A stretch of 64,000 bases of DNA from assembly GCA_029531795.1 (NCBI GenBank), contig JAPEIS010000003.1, positions 2,108,001 to 2,172,000 on the forward strand, in the 5' to 3' direction. This stretch comes from Sclerotinia nivalis. Lineage: Eukaryota; Ascomycota; Leotiomycetes; Helotiales; Sclerotiniaceae. How positions within the stretch are numbered: position 1 is the stretch's first letter; every line of letters begins with the position of its first letter. Below, one piece after another: positions 12,879-24,999 of the stretch. The position numbers and the translations under genes were made by a program. Under the pieces are notes generated by a model. That model saw only the letters and a list, made by a program, of their open reading frames with translations, made no database searches and was not told where the DNA came from.

Positions 12879-13619
12879 TCACGGGATTGGGAAGGCTAGA
12901 AGATGAAAAGATGATGGATGAGAGATGAGAGATTGATAGAGCCTAGAGAGGTGGTACATCCACCGACTGCGAATCACATTTTAGATAGAGTTCCTTTGGG
13001 AAGAAATGATGCAAGCTTCGGTATCCAAAATGATCTGAATAATCAAGCATTGGCGATACTGATGTCTTTGGCAATAGTGGACGAAATACAGGTTATATCT
13101 AGCATTTCGAAGCTACTAATTTATTTTTATACTTGAATTCAGTCACACTTCTTTTCGAAACATTGTTTAATCCCACAATCGATGGTTTCCCAGCCCAATG
13201 CATTTTCATTTTCATGAAGGCAAAATCACGTACCAGAGTCAACGACCTTCACGTGAAGTATCCAGTCAATGAATGATTGGTGCAATTGTTGACAACAAGC
13301 TTGTTTTTAGCGTGTGTCTCGTCCGAGATATACTTCTTAATCTTTTGGGGCATTATGAATGATGTTATACTAGGCCTCGTCACTTCCCGATTCAATTCTA
13401 TGAAAAAGAAGAAGTCGGCAGGCACAACCAATGCCCGTGCCATATACATATACGAGGTTTTCAGGTAAACCATTCCTCAAAAGAAAATCAAGTTTTATCT
13501 TCCATCTCTAGTTATTCATATCCGAACCCGGCATCTGTATCAGTCCAACCGAGATTGGGGGAATATGTTATTGGCACACCGATTATTCCTCAGAAGCATC
13601 CTCGCCAACTCATGCCGAG
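12879..13619. other. Spacer before the zinc-finger gene
   Basis: No gene recognised. The zinc-finger frame stays open for 36 codons upstream of its first ATG (back to about 13512) without a methionine. An upstream coding exon ending there is therefore possible. Confidence 0.4.
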
Positions 13620-14015
13620 ATGATGCATACTCCAAAGACGCCTCCCACAAACAGTCCGCTGGATGAAGATGAGCTTTCCGATACACCAACCCTATCTCTG
13701 ACCTTTACCAATATCAAAATGATTGATACTCCAAGAAGGGTTTCCATAAATAATCTGCTAAATAAAGATAACCTTTCCAAAACCCCAACCTTATCTCTGG
13801 GCTCTGTCAATACCAAAATGGTTGATACTCCAAGGAGGGTTTCCATAAACAATCTGCTAAACGAAGATAACCTTTCCGAAACTCCAGCTTCATCTCTGAC
13901 CTCTATCAATACCAAAATAATTGATATTTCAAGAAAGGTTTCCATAAATAGTCTGCTAAACGAAGATGAGCCTCCTGATACACCAACCTCATCTTCGGCA
14001 CCTATCGATGGTGTG
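13620..14015 (+). repeat. Four in-frame 99 bp tandem repeats
   Basis: Matching points (for example GATACTCCAAG and relatives) fall at about 13626, 13725, 13824 and 13923, exactly 99 bases apart. The four units encode the 33-residue repeats of the zinc-finger protein. The two middle copies are the most alike and the first is the most diverged. Confidence 0.85.
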
Positions 14016-14624
14016 CAAGAGAGACGTTTTTCATGTCCGCATTGCACAAAGACTTTTGACAAAAACCGCAGTCTGAAGTACGTTTTTCATGTTTCCTCCA
14101 TTACCTCAGCAAGCCCAAAAATTTTCTCTCCAAACCTGTAATCTCATTGCTTGATTTGTTATGAATCATCCCATTGAGCTTTGAAGAGTACAAATGAGTG
14201 TTCTAATTTCGCGTTGTTTTCGTGAATTCGTACACCCACTGTTGATCCGCTAAGAACCTATTCTCCTTTTCATGATAGGCAACATGTACTCTGCCACACC
14301 AGACCGTTCAGATGCCCTCATTGTACTCTAGCTTTCAGCTCTCTCCGCGGTCTGCGAAATCACCAAAATGAAATTCACGTACGCTACGGCTTTAGACCAT
14401 ACCAATGCCCTCATTGTCCTAGTGCTTTCAGTGATCGCATCAATTTGCATAAACACGAAATTGCGGTTCATGATGTACAGTTCTTTCACCGTCAGAAAAG
14501 AGGGTGTCGTCACCACAGAGACAGCCCAATGGGAATGGCGTTTTCAACTCTCTCTAATTGTAGGGCCCATATGAGGACTTTGCATAACTTTAGTGATACT
14601 GAGGTCTTGAGCTACCACGGTTAG
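13620..14624 (+). CDS. C2H2 zinc-finger protein with four 33-residue repeats
   Basis: Two exons (13620-14077 and 14279-14624) with a 201 bp intron give 267 aa. Residues 1-132 are four consecutive 33-residue repeats with the pattern DTPRRVSINNLLNED..L..TP. Residues 139-159 form a C-x2-C-x12-H-x3-H finger that is split by the intron; the splice joins SLK to QHVLCH and gives exactly the canonical spacing, which supports the junction. Two more fingers follow at about 165-186 and 196-217 (CPHC..H..H, x12 and x4). A fourth C-terminal segment has lost the second cysteine. The last finger linkers (RPFRCPHC, RPYQCPHC) are typical of DNA-binding fingers. It is probably a nucleic-acid-binding regulator, target unknown. 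An upstream exon cannot be excluded. Confidence 0.75.
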
Positions 14625-15261
14625 ACCAGAAGCCCCAATAGCCTGGAAGGAAATTCGACAATGGAGGGCGCTTGATATTTGAAATTATCTGGAACATTGA
14701 TAATTGGGACGTCTCTTGTATATCTGATGGGTATCATTATTCTTGAAGGGTAGAAGGCTATGATATGGAGAGGAACCTGCTAGTCCCAATCGGAAGTAAT
14801 CTCTTTACTGTACTACCGAAGAATTATAAGTTATAACTTTAAGACGCTTCTACTTCTCTCTCAACATATCAAAATTCAAATCCTCTATATTCCAGAGTTG
14901 GGTTTGCGAAGCTATATATTGATTTCCATCAGAAGTGTGGTTGCCAGAATGTTGACCGTCGGTTGTCTGATTACCAATAACCTACCGGATATCTTTCCGT
15001 TTAGGTCATCTCCACTCTTGAAGGATTTCCCACAACTCGATACCATTGCTCGGTTGCGTGACGAGCGTGAATGCATGAGAAATCATGGAAATGTTAATGG
15101 CCATAGCGTTTGGTCAGCCAATGTGCGTGTAGTCTCACGTGTGGCATTAAAATATCATCACTAACCTACGTTGTTCCTTTTCTTTCACTTGCACTTGGAT
15201 TGATCCCCCTTTTGTGTTAATACTCTTTTGCCACTAATCTTTGATATCTGCAACGAAAATC
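14625..15261. other. Spacer before the methyltransferase gene
   Basis: No supported gene. An 88-codon open frame at 14898-15164 has no homologous look and no splice support, so it is not called. Confidence 0.45.
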
Positions 15262-16895
15262 ATGGCTTCAAATGAAAGGACCAATGATCCAATCATGACA
15301 GGGAAGTCGAATGACCCCACATCTCAAGATAACGATAGTTCTACAGGGAATTTGCCCTTAGTTGATGATAATGATGATAGTGTAAGTTAAGTACTCGAAG
15401 TCGAGTGCGTATATGTGCTGATATTGGTAGGCTGATACGGATTCTGCTATTGGTGGATTGAGTAACTCGTATGTCTTCGTTTCGTAATTGGAGTTTGGAG
15501 GTTGAGGTTGATAGTTTCATGATCATTTTGCTAAGGAATTAGATCATCTGCTCAATCGTTGAATTCGAGTCTTTATGGTCATGTGGAGGAGAATGGGAGG
15601 ACTTATCATAGGTTTAAAGAGGGGAGTAAGTGTGTTTGTTGTCATGATTTCGTTGCATATATCCATTCATGGGAAAGCATAGTTCTAACAAATCGTCCTT
15701 TAGAGTATCCATTGCCAAATGATGAGGTTAGTTGTTTCTTTACATGTGCCCGAGCTATAACTAATAGTGTGATTAGACGGAACAAGAGCGTTTACGTACG
15801 TAGAGTATATCTATCTTAGACATATATCATATCTGATTAATCTAATAGAGATCCAACATACTTTATTCGATGTGACTTTAAGGGGAAAATTATACCTAGC
15901 ACCAATTGGAGAAAATCCGGAACATGTTCTTGATATTGCTACAGGTAGTTACAACTACAAAGAGCATGAGAACTTTACTAACAAATACTAGGCACTGGTG
16001 TTTGGGCAATCGAATTCGGTATGAATCGATGACCTTATGAACCCACCGCCTCATGATTCATGCTAATAATCTCGAAAAGCGGAACAACATCCCAAATCTA
16101 ACGTTATTGGAACCGATCTAAGCCCCATTCAACCACTATAGTACGTCCTCCATGATAACCCATCACTCATCAAATATTAACCATCACACCACTCACCTCA
16201 CAGCGTCCCCTCAAACCTCCGTTTCGAAATCGACGACGCAGAAGACGAATGGATATTCCCGCACTCCTTCAACTTCATCCACGGCCGCGCCCTAATCACC
16301 TGTTTCACCGACCCCTCCCTCCTTATCCGGTCCGCGTTCAACTCTCTCGCTCCAGGCGGCTACCTCGAACTCCAAGACCTCTGTTTCCCACCCCAATACA
16401 TCGGGCCTCCACCCACGCACACCGCATTCTACAAATGGAGTATCCTATGCACCGAAGGCGCAGCGGCCTCCGGGCGCCCTTGGGACAATTCCCTCAATTA
16501 TAAACGCTGGATGCAAGAGATGGGATTCGAAGAAGTGGTTGAGGAGAAATTTCCCTGGCCTGTTAATACGTGGGCTAAAGGGGCGTATTTTAAGGAGATT
16601 GGGGGGTATGTTTTGAGGGATTTGGCGAATGGGTTGGAGGGGCTTAGTTTGAAGGTTTTGGGGAGGTTGGGGTGGAAGGCGGAGGAGGTGAGGTTGCTGG
16701 TTGAGGAGGTTAGGAGGGATTTGTATAATACGGATATTCATGCGTATTTGAGGGTGTGAGTTATTTTGTTGTTTTTTCTTTTGCGAGGGGGAGTGGGTAA
16801 GGGAGATTTGAGAAGATTTGCTAATTTGGATTAGAAATGTGGTGTATGGAAGGAAACCTGGTGGGAAGCCGAAGGAAAGTACTTCTATGTCCTGA
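15262..16895 (+). CDS. LaeA-like SAM-dependent methyltransferase
   Basis: Class I methyltransferase of the large fungal LaeA/TAM-like family. Ten exons are read: 15262-15381, 15431-15468, 15543-15625, 15704-15726, 15777-15795, 15849-15944, 15992-16018, 16080-16140, 16204-16755 and 16835-16895, giving 359 aa. Order of family landmarks: NSSLYGHVEENGRTYHRF, then KYPLPNDE (across an intron), IQHTLFDVTLRGKLYLAP, the SAM-binding motif LDIATGTGVWAIEF (about residues 120-132), GTDLSPIQP, EIDDAEDEW, FIHGRAL, APGGYLELQD and finally VVYGRKPGGKPK. Each of nine splices restores a known family block, which makes the model credible despite very short exons (19 and 23 bp). The substrate is unknown. Members often sit near secondary metabolism genes, but no cluster is evident here. 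Confidence 0.88.
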
Positions 16896-18359
16896 GCCGG
16901 GACAGAATTTGATTTACTCGTGTAATGCTACTAGATTTCTGTTTATATATTCACACACCCTAGTACTGGTAGACCAGTCTGATAAATACCAAAAAGACCG
17001 AAAACCAATACATTGATTTCAGCAACCAACAATAAATACCATTATCATTATCCGTATTTTAGCTAAGAACATACGATATGAACTTGAACATACATATAAC
17101 ATACATACACACAGCCCAATTAAGACATAACCTAAACCCAAAATTAGAACTACAACGACACTATATATTATTTCACGAAAAGCGCTACAACTCCAGAGAT
17201 TATAAGATTACATTACTCACTCTCCAACTTTCCCCCTCTCTTCTTCCCCCCTCCTTCTTCTTCATCATCATCATCATCCTCTCCTTTATCATAAAATACA
17301 AACATTTCTATTTCGATTCCGAGTAAGAGTGAGTTGAATTCCCGGCTTCGTAGTCATAGTCATAGTTATAGTCGTGACTATAATTTAATATGCACTTGTA
17401 TATTATATATCACTTATATATTACTTATATAACAGTCACAAATCACACAAATCAGATTTCATATCACATATCACATCAGATCACTTCACATTTCATATCA
17501 AATCAAATAAATACTGCACACATAAATAAACACATAAATATAAAAGTTGACATTCTTTTTCATTTTCTCATTGCCATTTACGCTTCCTCCTCTCTCCTCT
17601 CCACTGTCCTCTCACACACTCCCCTCTACCGACCTCTACCCTCCTCTGCTCCCTATCTCTCACACAGCACACACATCACACAAACTCATAATTTCTTCCT
17701 CTCTTCATACGTATACGTGTACTTCATCTCCTTAATCGCATATCGAATCATTCATTACTCAGTCGACTCGAATTCTCCTATCTCGCAACTACCTTTTGCA
17801 CAAATTTCCCTCTCCACCATCAAACCTCACCCTATCTCATCTCCCCTCCATCCCCATCCATCCATGCAGCTCTCACTCCTCGCAAAGGCAAAGCATCCGG
17901 TCCAATCCATAAAGCAGAACCCAACCTCAGAGCCAACCAAAAGAAAGTAAAAGAAAATTAGGATCTGAAACACAGAGAAGAAATGTTTGTTGCCTTTGCA
18001 TGCAAAAGGAAAGGAAGCACTACTCAAACTAAAAATCTTACAAAAGCAGCAAATAAGCAGGGAAATAAAATCAATAATTACGCTCCCACTTCCCCAAGCT
18101 CCATCCATAAACCCACTCGCTTCCCTTGTCAAAATACCAAAATGAAAACGACCTATAAAACAGAAATAGTGTTAAGTCTGTCATAATGACAAAGTTTTAT
18201 CTACTTCTAACCCGAATCCCCGCGAGAAGATACACAATTTTGCTGAAATAGAATAAGAGCCACCCGGGCGGAAAGTTATACAAGGAAAGGAAAGACCGTT
18301 TCAGGCGTTAGAAATCAGAGGTAAAACCCGATTGATGTAAATGTTGATGAGTAGAAGGA
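16896..18359. other. Intergenic, AT- and pyrimidine-rich
   Basis: It holds the 3' ends of the converging methyltransferase and BUD4 genes. There is an AT-rich stretch at 17050-17560 and a CT-rich stretch at 17570-17870. The long open frame at 17390-17950 is low complexity (Tyr/Ile/Ser/His) and is not considered coding. Confidence 0.5.
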
Positions 18360-21300
18360 TCAAAAGATGGTACTCTTCACTCTCGAATGTGATCGGCCTT
18401 TGCCTGAAGTTCCGGAAGCTTTCCTCATCAAATGTTCTTCCCGCTTTAGAACCATCTCGCACCAGCCACCTTTACCACCTGCACGTTCCTTTCCTACACA
18501 AGGATCGAGGACGGACATCCATGCTTCTTTATCAGCTGGTGAGTCGGCATAGAAATCAATAACTTCACCATTATTGAATCGAATTCGGAAACCTTCTTCA
18601 ACAAACATGTAGCCTTCTTCATCTTCAGCAAAACCAGACTTGCGACGTTTACCGGATTTCGCGGTAGTTTCTTTCTGTGTGAGTGCTCTACGATCATCAA
18701 TCAATCTATTGGCATTTGCAAGATTAATTGTGACACGGGGTTGTCGGGTCGACTCGTGATAAGCTGTAAGTTTACTTCCTGCTAGTCTAAAGAAACGACG
18801 ACGCCAGAACTAGAAATATGTCAGTAAAGAATAGAGTATATTAGTATGGAAATAACTTACAGGACAGTCACCACCTTGTTGACTCAGATGACCTTCAAAT
18901 TGTCTAGCAACCTCAAGTTCGGCTTCCTTCATCTCGCGGATGCAAGCATTCATACTCTTAGGCATGTCTTCATCACTAGCTCCTTTTGGCTTTGGTACAA
19001 AAAGAAGTTGTAATTGTAACTTTCCAACAGTATAAGGAGCGCGCTTTCGAACTGGTGGAGGAACGCTACGTTTGCTCATAACACTCGATGATTGGTTTGT
19101 CTCTTCAGTAGCCCATTCGTTGAAAGCGGCCACATCAACATTATAAGGTCTTCCGAAGCAACGACTCTCATGATCCTTTAGACAAACATACGACCTACCA
19201 AAGCTGCCATCTGCAGCAGCGAGCGGTGAAAGAAGCTCCCATGCAGTTGGTTGTGACGAATTCTTCAATGCTTGAGCATCTTGTTGTTTTTGTTGTGCAA
19301 TGCGTTGTTCTTCTTCCTTTTGTCTCATCTCAAGCTCCTTCCTCTTTTTGGGTGAGGCGAATACTCGACTGAAGGTTGAAGGTTTCGATGGCTTGGTTGC
19401 TTTAACTGGAGAAGTTTGTACACGCTTCGGCGGTGCTGGCTTCTCAAGTTTGGCATTCAATGTCAGTTGAAACTCAAGCTCATTTGGTACAACAAGTTCA
19501 AATTCTTGTCCGATAGGCGCGTTTTTTCCCAATTCCAACCATGCTGTGGTAACACAGTGTACGCCATTATCTAAGGTTAGACTAAACCATGAACGTTCAT
19601 CTGTTCTAATGTTAGCAAAGTAAGGACGGAAATCTGGGAGAAACATACTCTTGGGTAATGGTAAATCTAAGTCCTTTACTCCAATGACTTTCACGAACAA
19701 TCTTCCACGTTCACTGTTTTCATCCGACACAGGTTCAGCAACTTGACCTTCTGTTAATATGCCCAATCCAGTGGCGGCATTACTTTCATGACCAGGCATC
19801 GGAGGAACTGCACCAGTGGGAGGCTTTTTGCGTGGACTGGAAGGGCGAGCGTTGCTTTTACGAGAACCATTCCATGGCTCAACAACCCATGATTGTGGAC
19901 GATTATCTGCTTTTGTAGGCGAGTTTCCGACTGATTTGGCAACTCGAGTCTCTCTTTCATCGCTGCTAGCAACTACTACTTTGGTGTTCTGTCTCATCAA
20001 ATATCCTCGCTGTGGGAGACTTTTGTTAGCATAATCACTCATTTCTGCAGAATTATTCGGTTCGGACGCTTGTCCTGCTCTACCAGTAAAGAAAGTCGAA
20101 TGTGTAGAAGATAAATCAAATGCTACCTTTGAGGATTCGATTACTCGGTCGAAATCTGACTCCAGATTGAGTCCAAGATCACCGCCGATATCGAGCGTAA
20201 GACTTCGGTTTTTGAAGCTTGTATTTCGTTTCAAAGTTTCCTTTTCCGTATCATCGTCATCATCATCCTCGTCATCTTGCTCCCCATTTAATGAAGGGCG
20301 ACTGCGGTGTCGTTGAGGAATTGGAGGTACAACAGGACCAGCACCACTAACTTGACGTCGAGCTTCACGCATGGCTGCAAGGTCGGATGGTGTTACAGAT
20401 GGTCTTGTCTTGAGCTTTGACCCACTGCGAGCCTTGATAGTAGCCATTGTTTCGGGAATGCCAGGAGAATCTGAAGGTGGAGGTGGCGTAGGAGATATCT
20501 TGGGAGGGTCAACGAATGGGTGCTGGAATGGTTGATCAATCGATGATCTAAATGGTCGATCCATTGACGCCCTGAAAGGGTGATCAATTGGTTCATCCAC
20601 CGGATGACGTATCACGGATTCTGAATCAGATATCTCGTCATCATCATCTTCTTGTGGTCCCCATTCCGATCCATCGTATTCTGGACGCGAAATCATCTTC
20701 TTGAGCGGCGGCGCTTCATGTTCCTCTTGAGGGTCGGGGGCATTCTGCTGGGGCTCTGGGGTATCTTCCTCAGTTTCTTCCTCAGTTTCCTCCTCACTCT
20801 CCTCGGGCTCATTGATGGGTGCTTGATCTGCTACCTCATCGTCGGCCTCTTGTGTTTCGGATCCATGGAGAGATTCATGTGCCTCTGACATCACAGAGAC
20901 CTTTCTCTCCCCCTTTTCCTCTTGAGGTGGAGGAGATGGTGTCATATAAGATCTCAAACTAAGACCAAAGTCTGTGTTGTCGGTAAGAAGTCCTGAAAAC
21001 TCAGGTAGAGATATTCTTCGATTCTCCTTCATAGGGTCCATCGAAATGCTCGAAGGACTAATGTTTCTTGGGGTTGGCGGACCGTCGTCTTCTGGAACGC
21101 TATTCGATTGGAATTGTGGGCTTTCATGAAGTGGCATTTCAGAAGGTGTTTCATCCGAATAATGGCTTTCCATTTCATCATCCTCTATTGTTCCAACTTC
21201 ACTTTCAGTTTGATGACTCTCCATTCCCGATTCAGTACGTTGGTACATGTCAGGAATAGAATACATATCAACCTCTTCATCGTCATCGTCATCGTCATCT

Positions 21301-23297
21301 TCGGATTCCGATTTAATCAGAACACTGTTTTGGTCGTCCACATCCTCCTCGTCTGCAGATTCAACAAATGAATCCTCTGTGGATGGAATAGGAGTGTCAG
21401 GATCAAGATCGGCCAATTGAGCGGTACTTGGACGTTCTGAACTTGAGCCAGGCAGAGGCGCATCCAGATTGTAATCCGACTCTCGCGTAAACGGTTCTTG
21501 TCCATTGACTTTTCTCAAGATTGATTCCCGTGAGATGCGAGGTGGTAATTGATACGAATCCAATCCTGGGAGATCATCCATGGCATCTTCGTCGTCATGA
21601 TCTTCATGGTCTTCTTTATCTTCCTTATCCTCATGAATCTTGATTGGCTGAGCCTCCCGTTCGGGTGTCTGACTCTTACGTGCTCCTGCCCGACGCATAC
21701 GACGTTCTCGTTGTTCGTCTCTCTCGGCAGATTTTGGTCTGCCTTCAGAGGACTTTGGCCTATCATCGTCCTGGATCATCATCAGATGTAACCTCTCCTC
21801 CAAAGTCATCTTGTTTCCGTTCATTCCTTGAAGATCTGCTTTGCTAATAGAGGCTGGAGGAGGTGGTGTAGGGAGATTTCTGGGCGAGTTTGTCGCTGCA
21901 CGCTCAATGCCGGAAGATGCCGAACCCCTTCGATCATTACCAGCCATACCAGGTAGGGGTGGCAGTGGTCTATGTTCACCGTTAGAGGTTATGGAATCAT
22001 TGCGTGTGGCATTAGGACGTCCAGAGGAAGAAGAAGGACGGGCATCAGGCATAGGGCTACCCTCTGGACCATCGAATGGGTCATCATAGTACCCAGAGAC
22101 TTGGCCATAGGTATTTCCAGGGCTAGAATGTCTCCAGTCATCCGGTCCGACTACTGGTGTCTTTTCTATATCCTCAAGAGAAGCATCAAAGCTATCATCT
22201 TGTTCAAGACCATCGCCATGGTAGTAAAGGTCTTCTTCATCCTCCTCCTCGGAATCGTAACTATTTTCCCGAGAGCCTGTTCCGATAGATGATATATCCG
22301 GTGTAGCCAATTCGTACTCGTTGATTTGCGGAGGAGCTACATCGAAAGTAACACTCTTGGCATGTCTGTGCAAACTCCGTCCAGGGGGCAGCTTTCGCTC
22401 GTCACCTGAATCTTCCTCGCCAAAGGCATTGTGTTCCGGATCGTAAAGTGCCTTTCCAGCAAATCGACTGGTTGCCATGGATGATTTCGTAGGTGAGATT
22501 TGGTCTTTGCTGGGCGATCTCGAACCGTTTGTTGCCGCTGTTTTCAGGGGCTCTCTAGCAGCAGGGCTCAGTGGCGGTGGACTGGCTAACGAGAGACTGC
22601 TTTTACTATCTGTCTTCGCGTGGACATATGGTCGATTTTTCTCAGATCTAAACCCTTCCAGACCTTTTCCTCCATAAGCATTGCCTTGTATATTCTTTGC
22701 TAATGGTCTCTCAATGACTGGTATTGACATCGGATCGTATTCGAGTTTTTGCTCCCTTGCGTACATAGTGCTGTTCTTCACACGCGACGCGCGTTGTAAT
22801 CGTTCGATTGATGATTTTCTTGTCGGTGATATTGAAGAATCCTTGTGTAGATTTTCCGTACTGATTCGATTTGGCGTACCTGGATCACGGTTCTGCCAGA
22901 AGAGATGTGGCGATGAGCCTTCAGCGGAAGTGAACGGGGATGACTGGAATGGAGACGAATCCCCACTGAAAGACATCTTCTACGTCGTCAGAATTAGCTT
23001 TTAATTCTCCGAAAGATATGCTGAGAATAGACAGAATGAATTCTTACCTTCGCGGCCTGATTATAACTTGGAGAATTTCGTCTTTGAGCTGTTGGGCCTA
23101 GTTCGGAAAGGGGTCGCGGTGTGGGATTTTTGGGTAGTGAACCAGAAAAACTGGCACCTTTTTGAATCCTCAATGGAGGAACCTAAATCATATGTATTAG
23201 ATATCATGTTTACTCGCAACAATAATCCTTTCGACGCGCTCTATAATTAAAATCAGTTATCAATTTGTGCGCTTACCGGTTGTGAAGATGAAGACAT
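18360..23297 (-). CDS. BUD4: BUD4/anillin-like septation protein with PH domain
   Basis: Cortical scaffold that in fungi acts with septins and Rho GTPase at septation sites. I read four exons: 23297-23277, 23182-23048, 22979-18861 and 18809-18360, giving 1,574 aa. The first two small exons encode MSSSSQP and VPPLRIQKGASFSGSLPKNP. The long middle part is acidic, Ser/Pro-rich and disordered. A conserved anillin-homology region (RLFVKVIGVKDLDLPLPKSM) starts near residue 1145. The last splice, a 51 bp intron, joins GGDCP to FWRRRFFRLAG and so completes a PH domain that runs through VEEGFRIRFNNGEVIDFYAD and EAWMSVL. Starting at the ATG at 22976 would also give an open frame, but the two upstream exons have clean splice sites and a conserved look. 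Identity is firm; the symbol is by family. Confidence 0.88.
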
Positions 23298-24999
23298 CTC
23301 TTAGGCTTCATCAACTACCACCCCAAGATCCCCAAGTTCGGTCCTGTGGAGCAGGATAATCACCTTGCAGTAGCCAGATGTAGATTTGTGGAATGTGGGA
23401 TTTTGGACAAATGATAATGTTGATAGAAATCAATCTGTAACAATCAGACGCGAGGAATGCGCGAAGTAAGGTAAATAGTCAAAAAGAACGAATGTTGTTG
23501 AATAAAAAGAGATACGAATCCTTTTCCTTATTAAACTCCCTCCCCCGAATATTATTTGTTGTAGTGTGGATTAAAAAGGAGTTCCAAAGGAGTTTCAATA
23601 ATAAAGGAGAAAATGGTCGTCGTGGATGACTTGGGAGGGTAAGTTTTTTGAGGAAGAGATAATTTGCAAGATAGCAAAGAATAACTAACTACTCTACTCG
23701 AGTAGAAGAAGGAGAGAAAAGTAATTGGATGTTATTTTGAGGAGTTGGAAGGGGGTGTATCAACAAAAGTTGCTCTGTACCGACTAATCGATTAATAACT
23801 TAACAAACACTTTTAGAATTTAATGAGAAGAGAGACTTTTGAATGGGGGCTGACTTGGTCGGCCGTAATAGTAATAATAAACAAGAAGAATTATGCTGTA
23901 TGGGTGACTTTTTTGGGTGGATTATTACACGTCGCTCTAGCAACCGTGCTCCCTTTCTCAATGTAAGATTATGGTTGATTATGGTAGATGAATTATAATC
24001 CTAGTGAAGTTTCACGCCCCGCACTTGGAAATCTTAGGAATCAACAGAAATGAAAGATAATTGGTTCATTAACTCTTCAATTGAATACCTAAACAAGTCC
24101 AAATTTGGGATCTTTGAGACTTTTCGACTATTTTGGGTAAACTTGGACATTCGAGTACGACCCATTTACAGTTATGAAAAAAAAAAAAAAAAAAAAGGGC
24201 AAATTATACAATATGATTTGTATCTTTATTGTTTGTGTAGTGTAGCATCGAATTATATCGAAGAATATCGAATATATCGAGTATATGAAAGTACTTTAGG
24301 TTGTCCAATGAACCATCGATCTATCGTCTGAAAAAAGAAAGATGGTATTCACGATATCTTATCTCACAATTGGCTGCTTATCGTGCATGTAAACAAAAGG
24401 GAATTGTTTGGTGGAATCGTGGTGGAATCGTGGTAACCATTTACTTTCCGCACTGCTTCTCCACTGTCACGGTTAGCTAATGTATCATTCATGTATGTAC
24501 GTACTCTGTAAGTATATGATGCAAGTATGAAATTTCATGCATACGACTCTCTTATAGGTTGTTTTTGCTGTCGTATATCTCACCTACATATCGTTCGCAT
24601 CAAGTAATAGCCAATTATTGATATTCAATATCTTTTCCTGTCTTTTCTCGTATCCATAGCAAAACAAACAGTAACGAAAGTTGGAAGCTGGAGAATTAAA
24701 TACAACCTCGATACATAATTTTCCGAAGCTATATCCATGAATAAACAACTAGAATAGCGTGAATAGCTCCATTTTCAAACCAAAATCTACCCCTCATCCC
24801 TCATCCCAACTCAGCTGATGAATGTCAGCTTTCTGTCGCCTAGGAACTTCCCTGCCTTCTTCAATTAACCAAATCCCAATGGTTACCTTCCAATGCTTAC
24901 CTTCCAATGCTTACCGAGATCGATTTTCCAAATAATAATAGTAATAATATAACAACAACAACAAAAGGAGATTCCCCGCTGTTTGTTGACTCTGCACAG
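23298..24999. other. BUD4 upstream region
   Basis: No gene seen. It is the promoter side of BUD4. A run of 20 A lies at 24177-24196. The tandem words GGTGGAATCGT (24411-24431) and CAATGCTTACCTTC (24890-24915) are short local duplications. Confidence 0.45.

Noticed and set aside
14898..15164. 88-codon open frame before the methyltransferase
   Set aside because: No conserved pattern and no relation by splicing to the methyltransferase.
17390..17950. 186-codon plus-strand open frame
   Set aside because: Begins in AT-rich repeats and consists of Tyr/Ile/Ser/His-rich low-complexity sequence; no splice or homology support.
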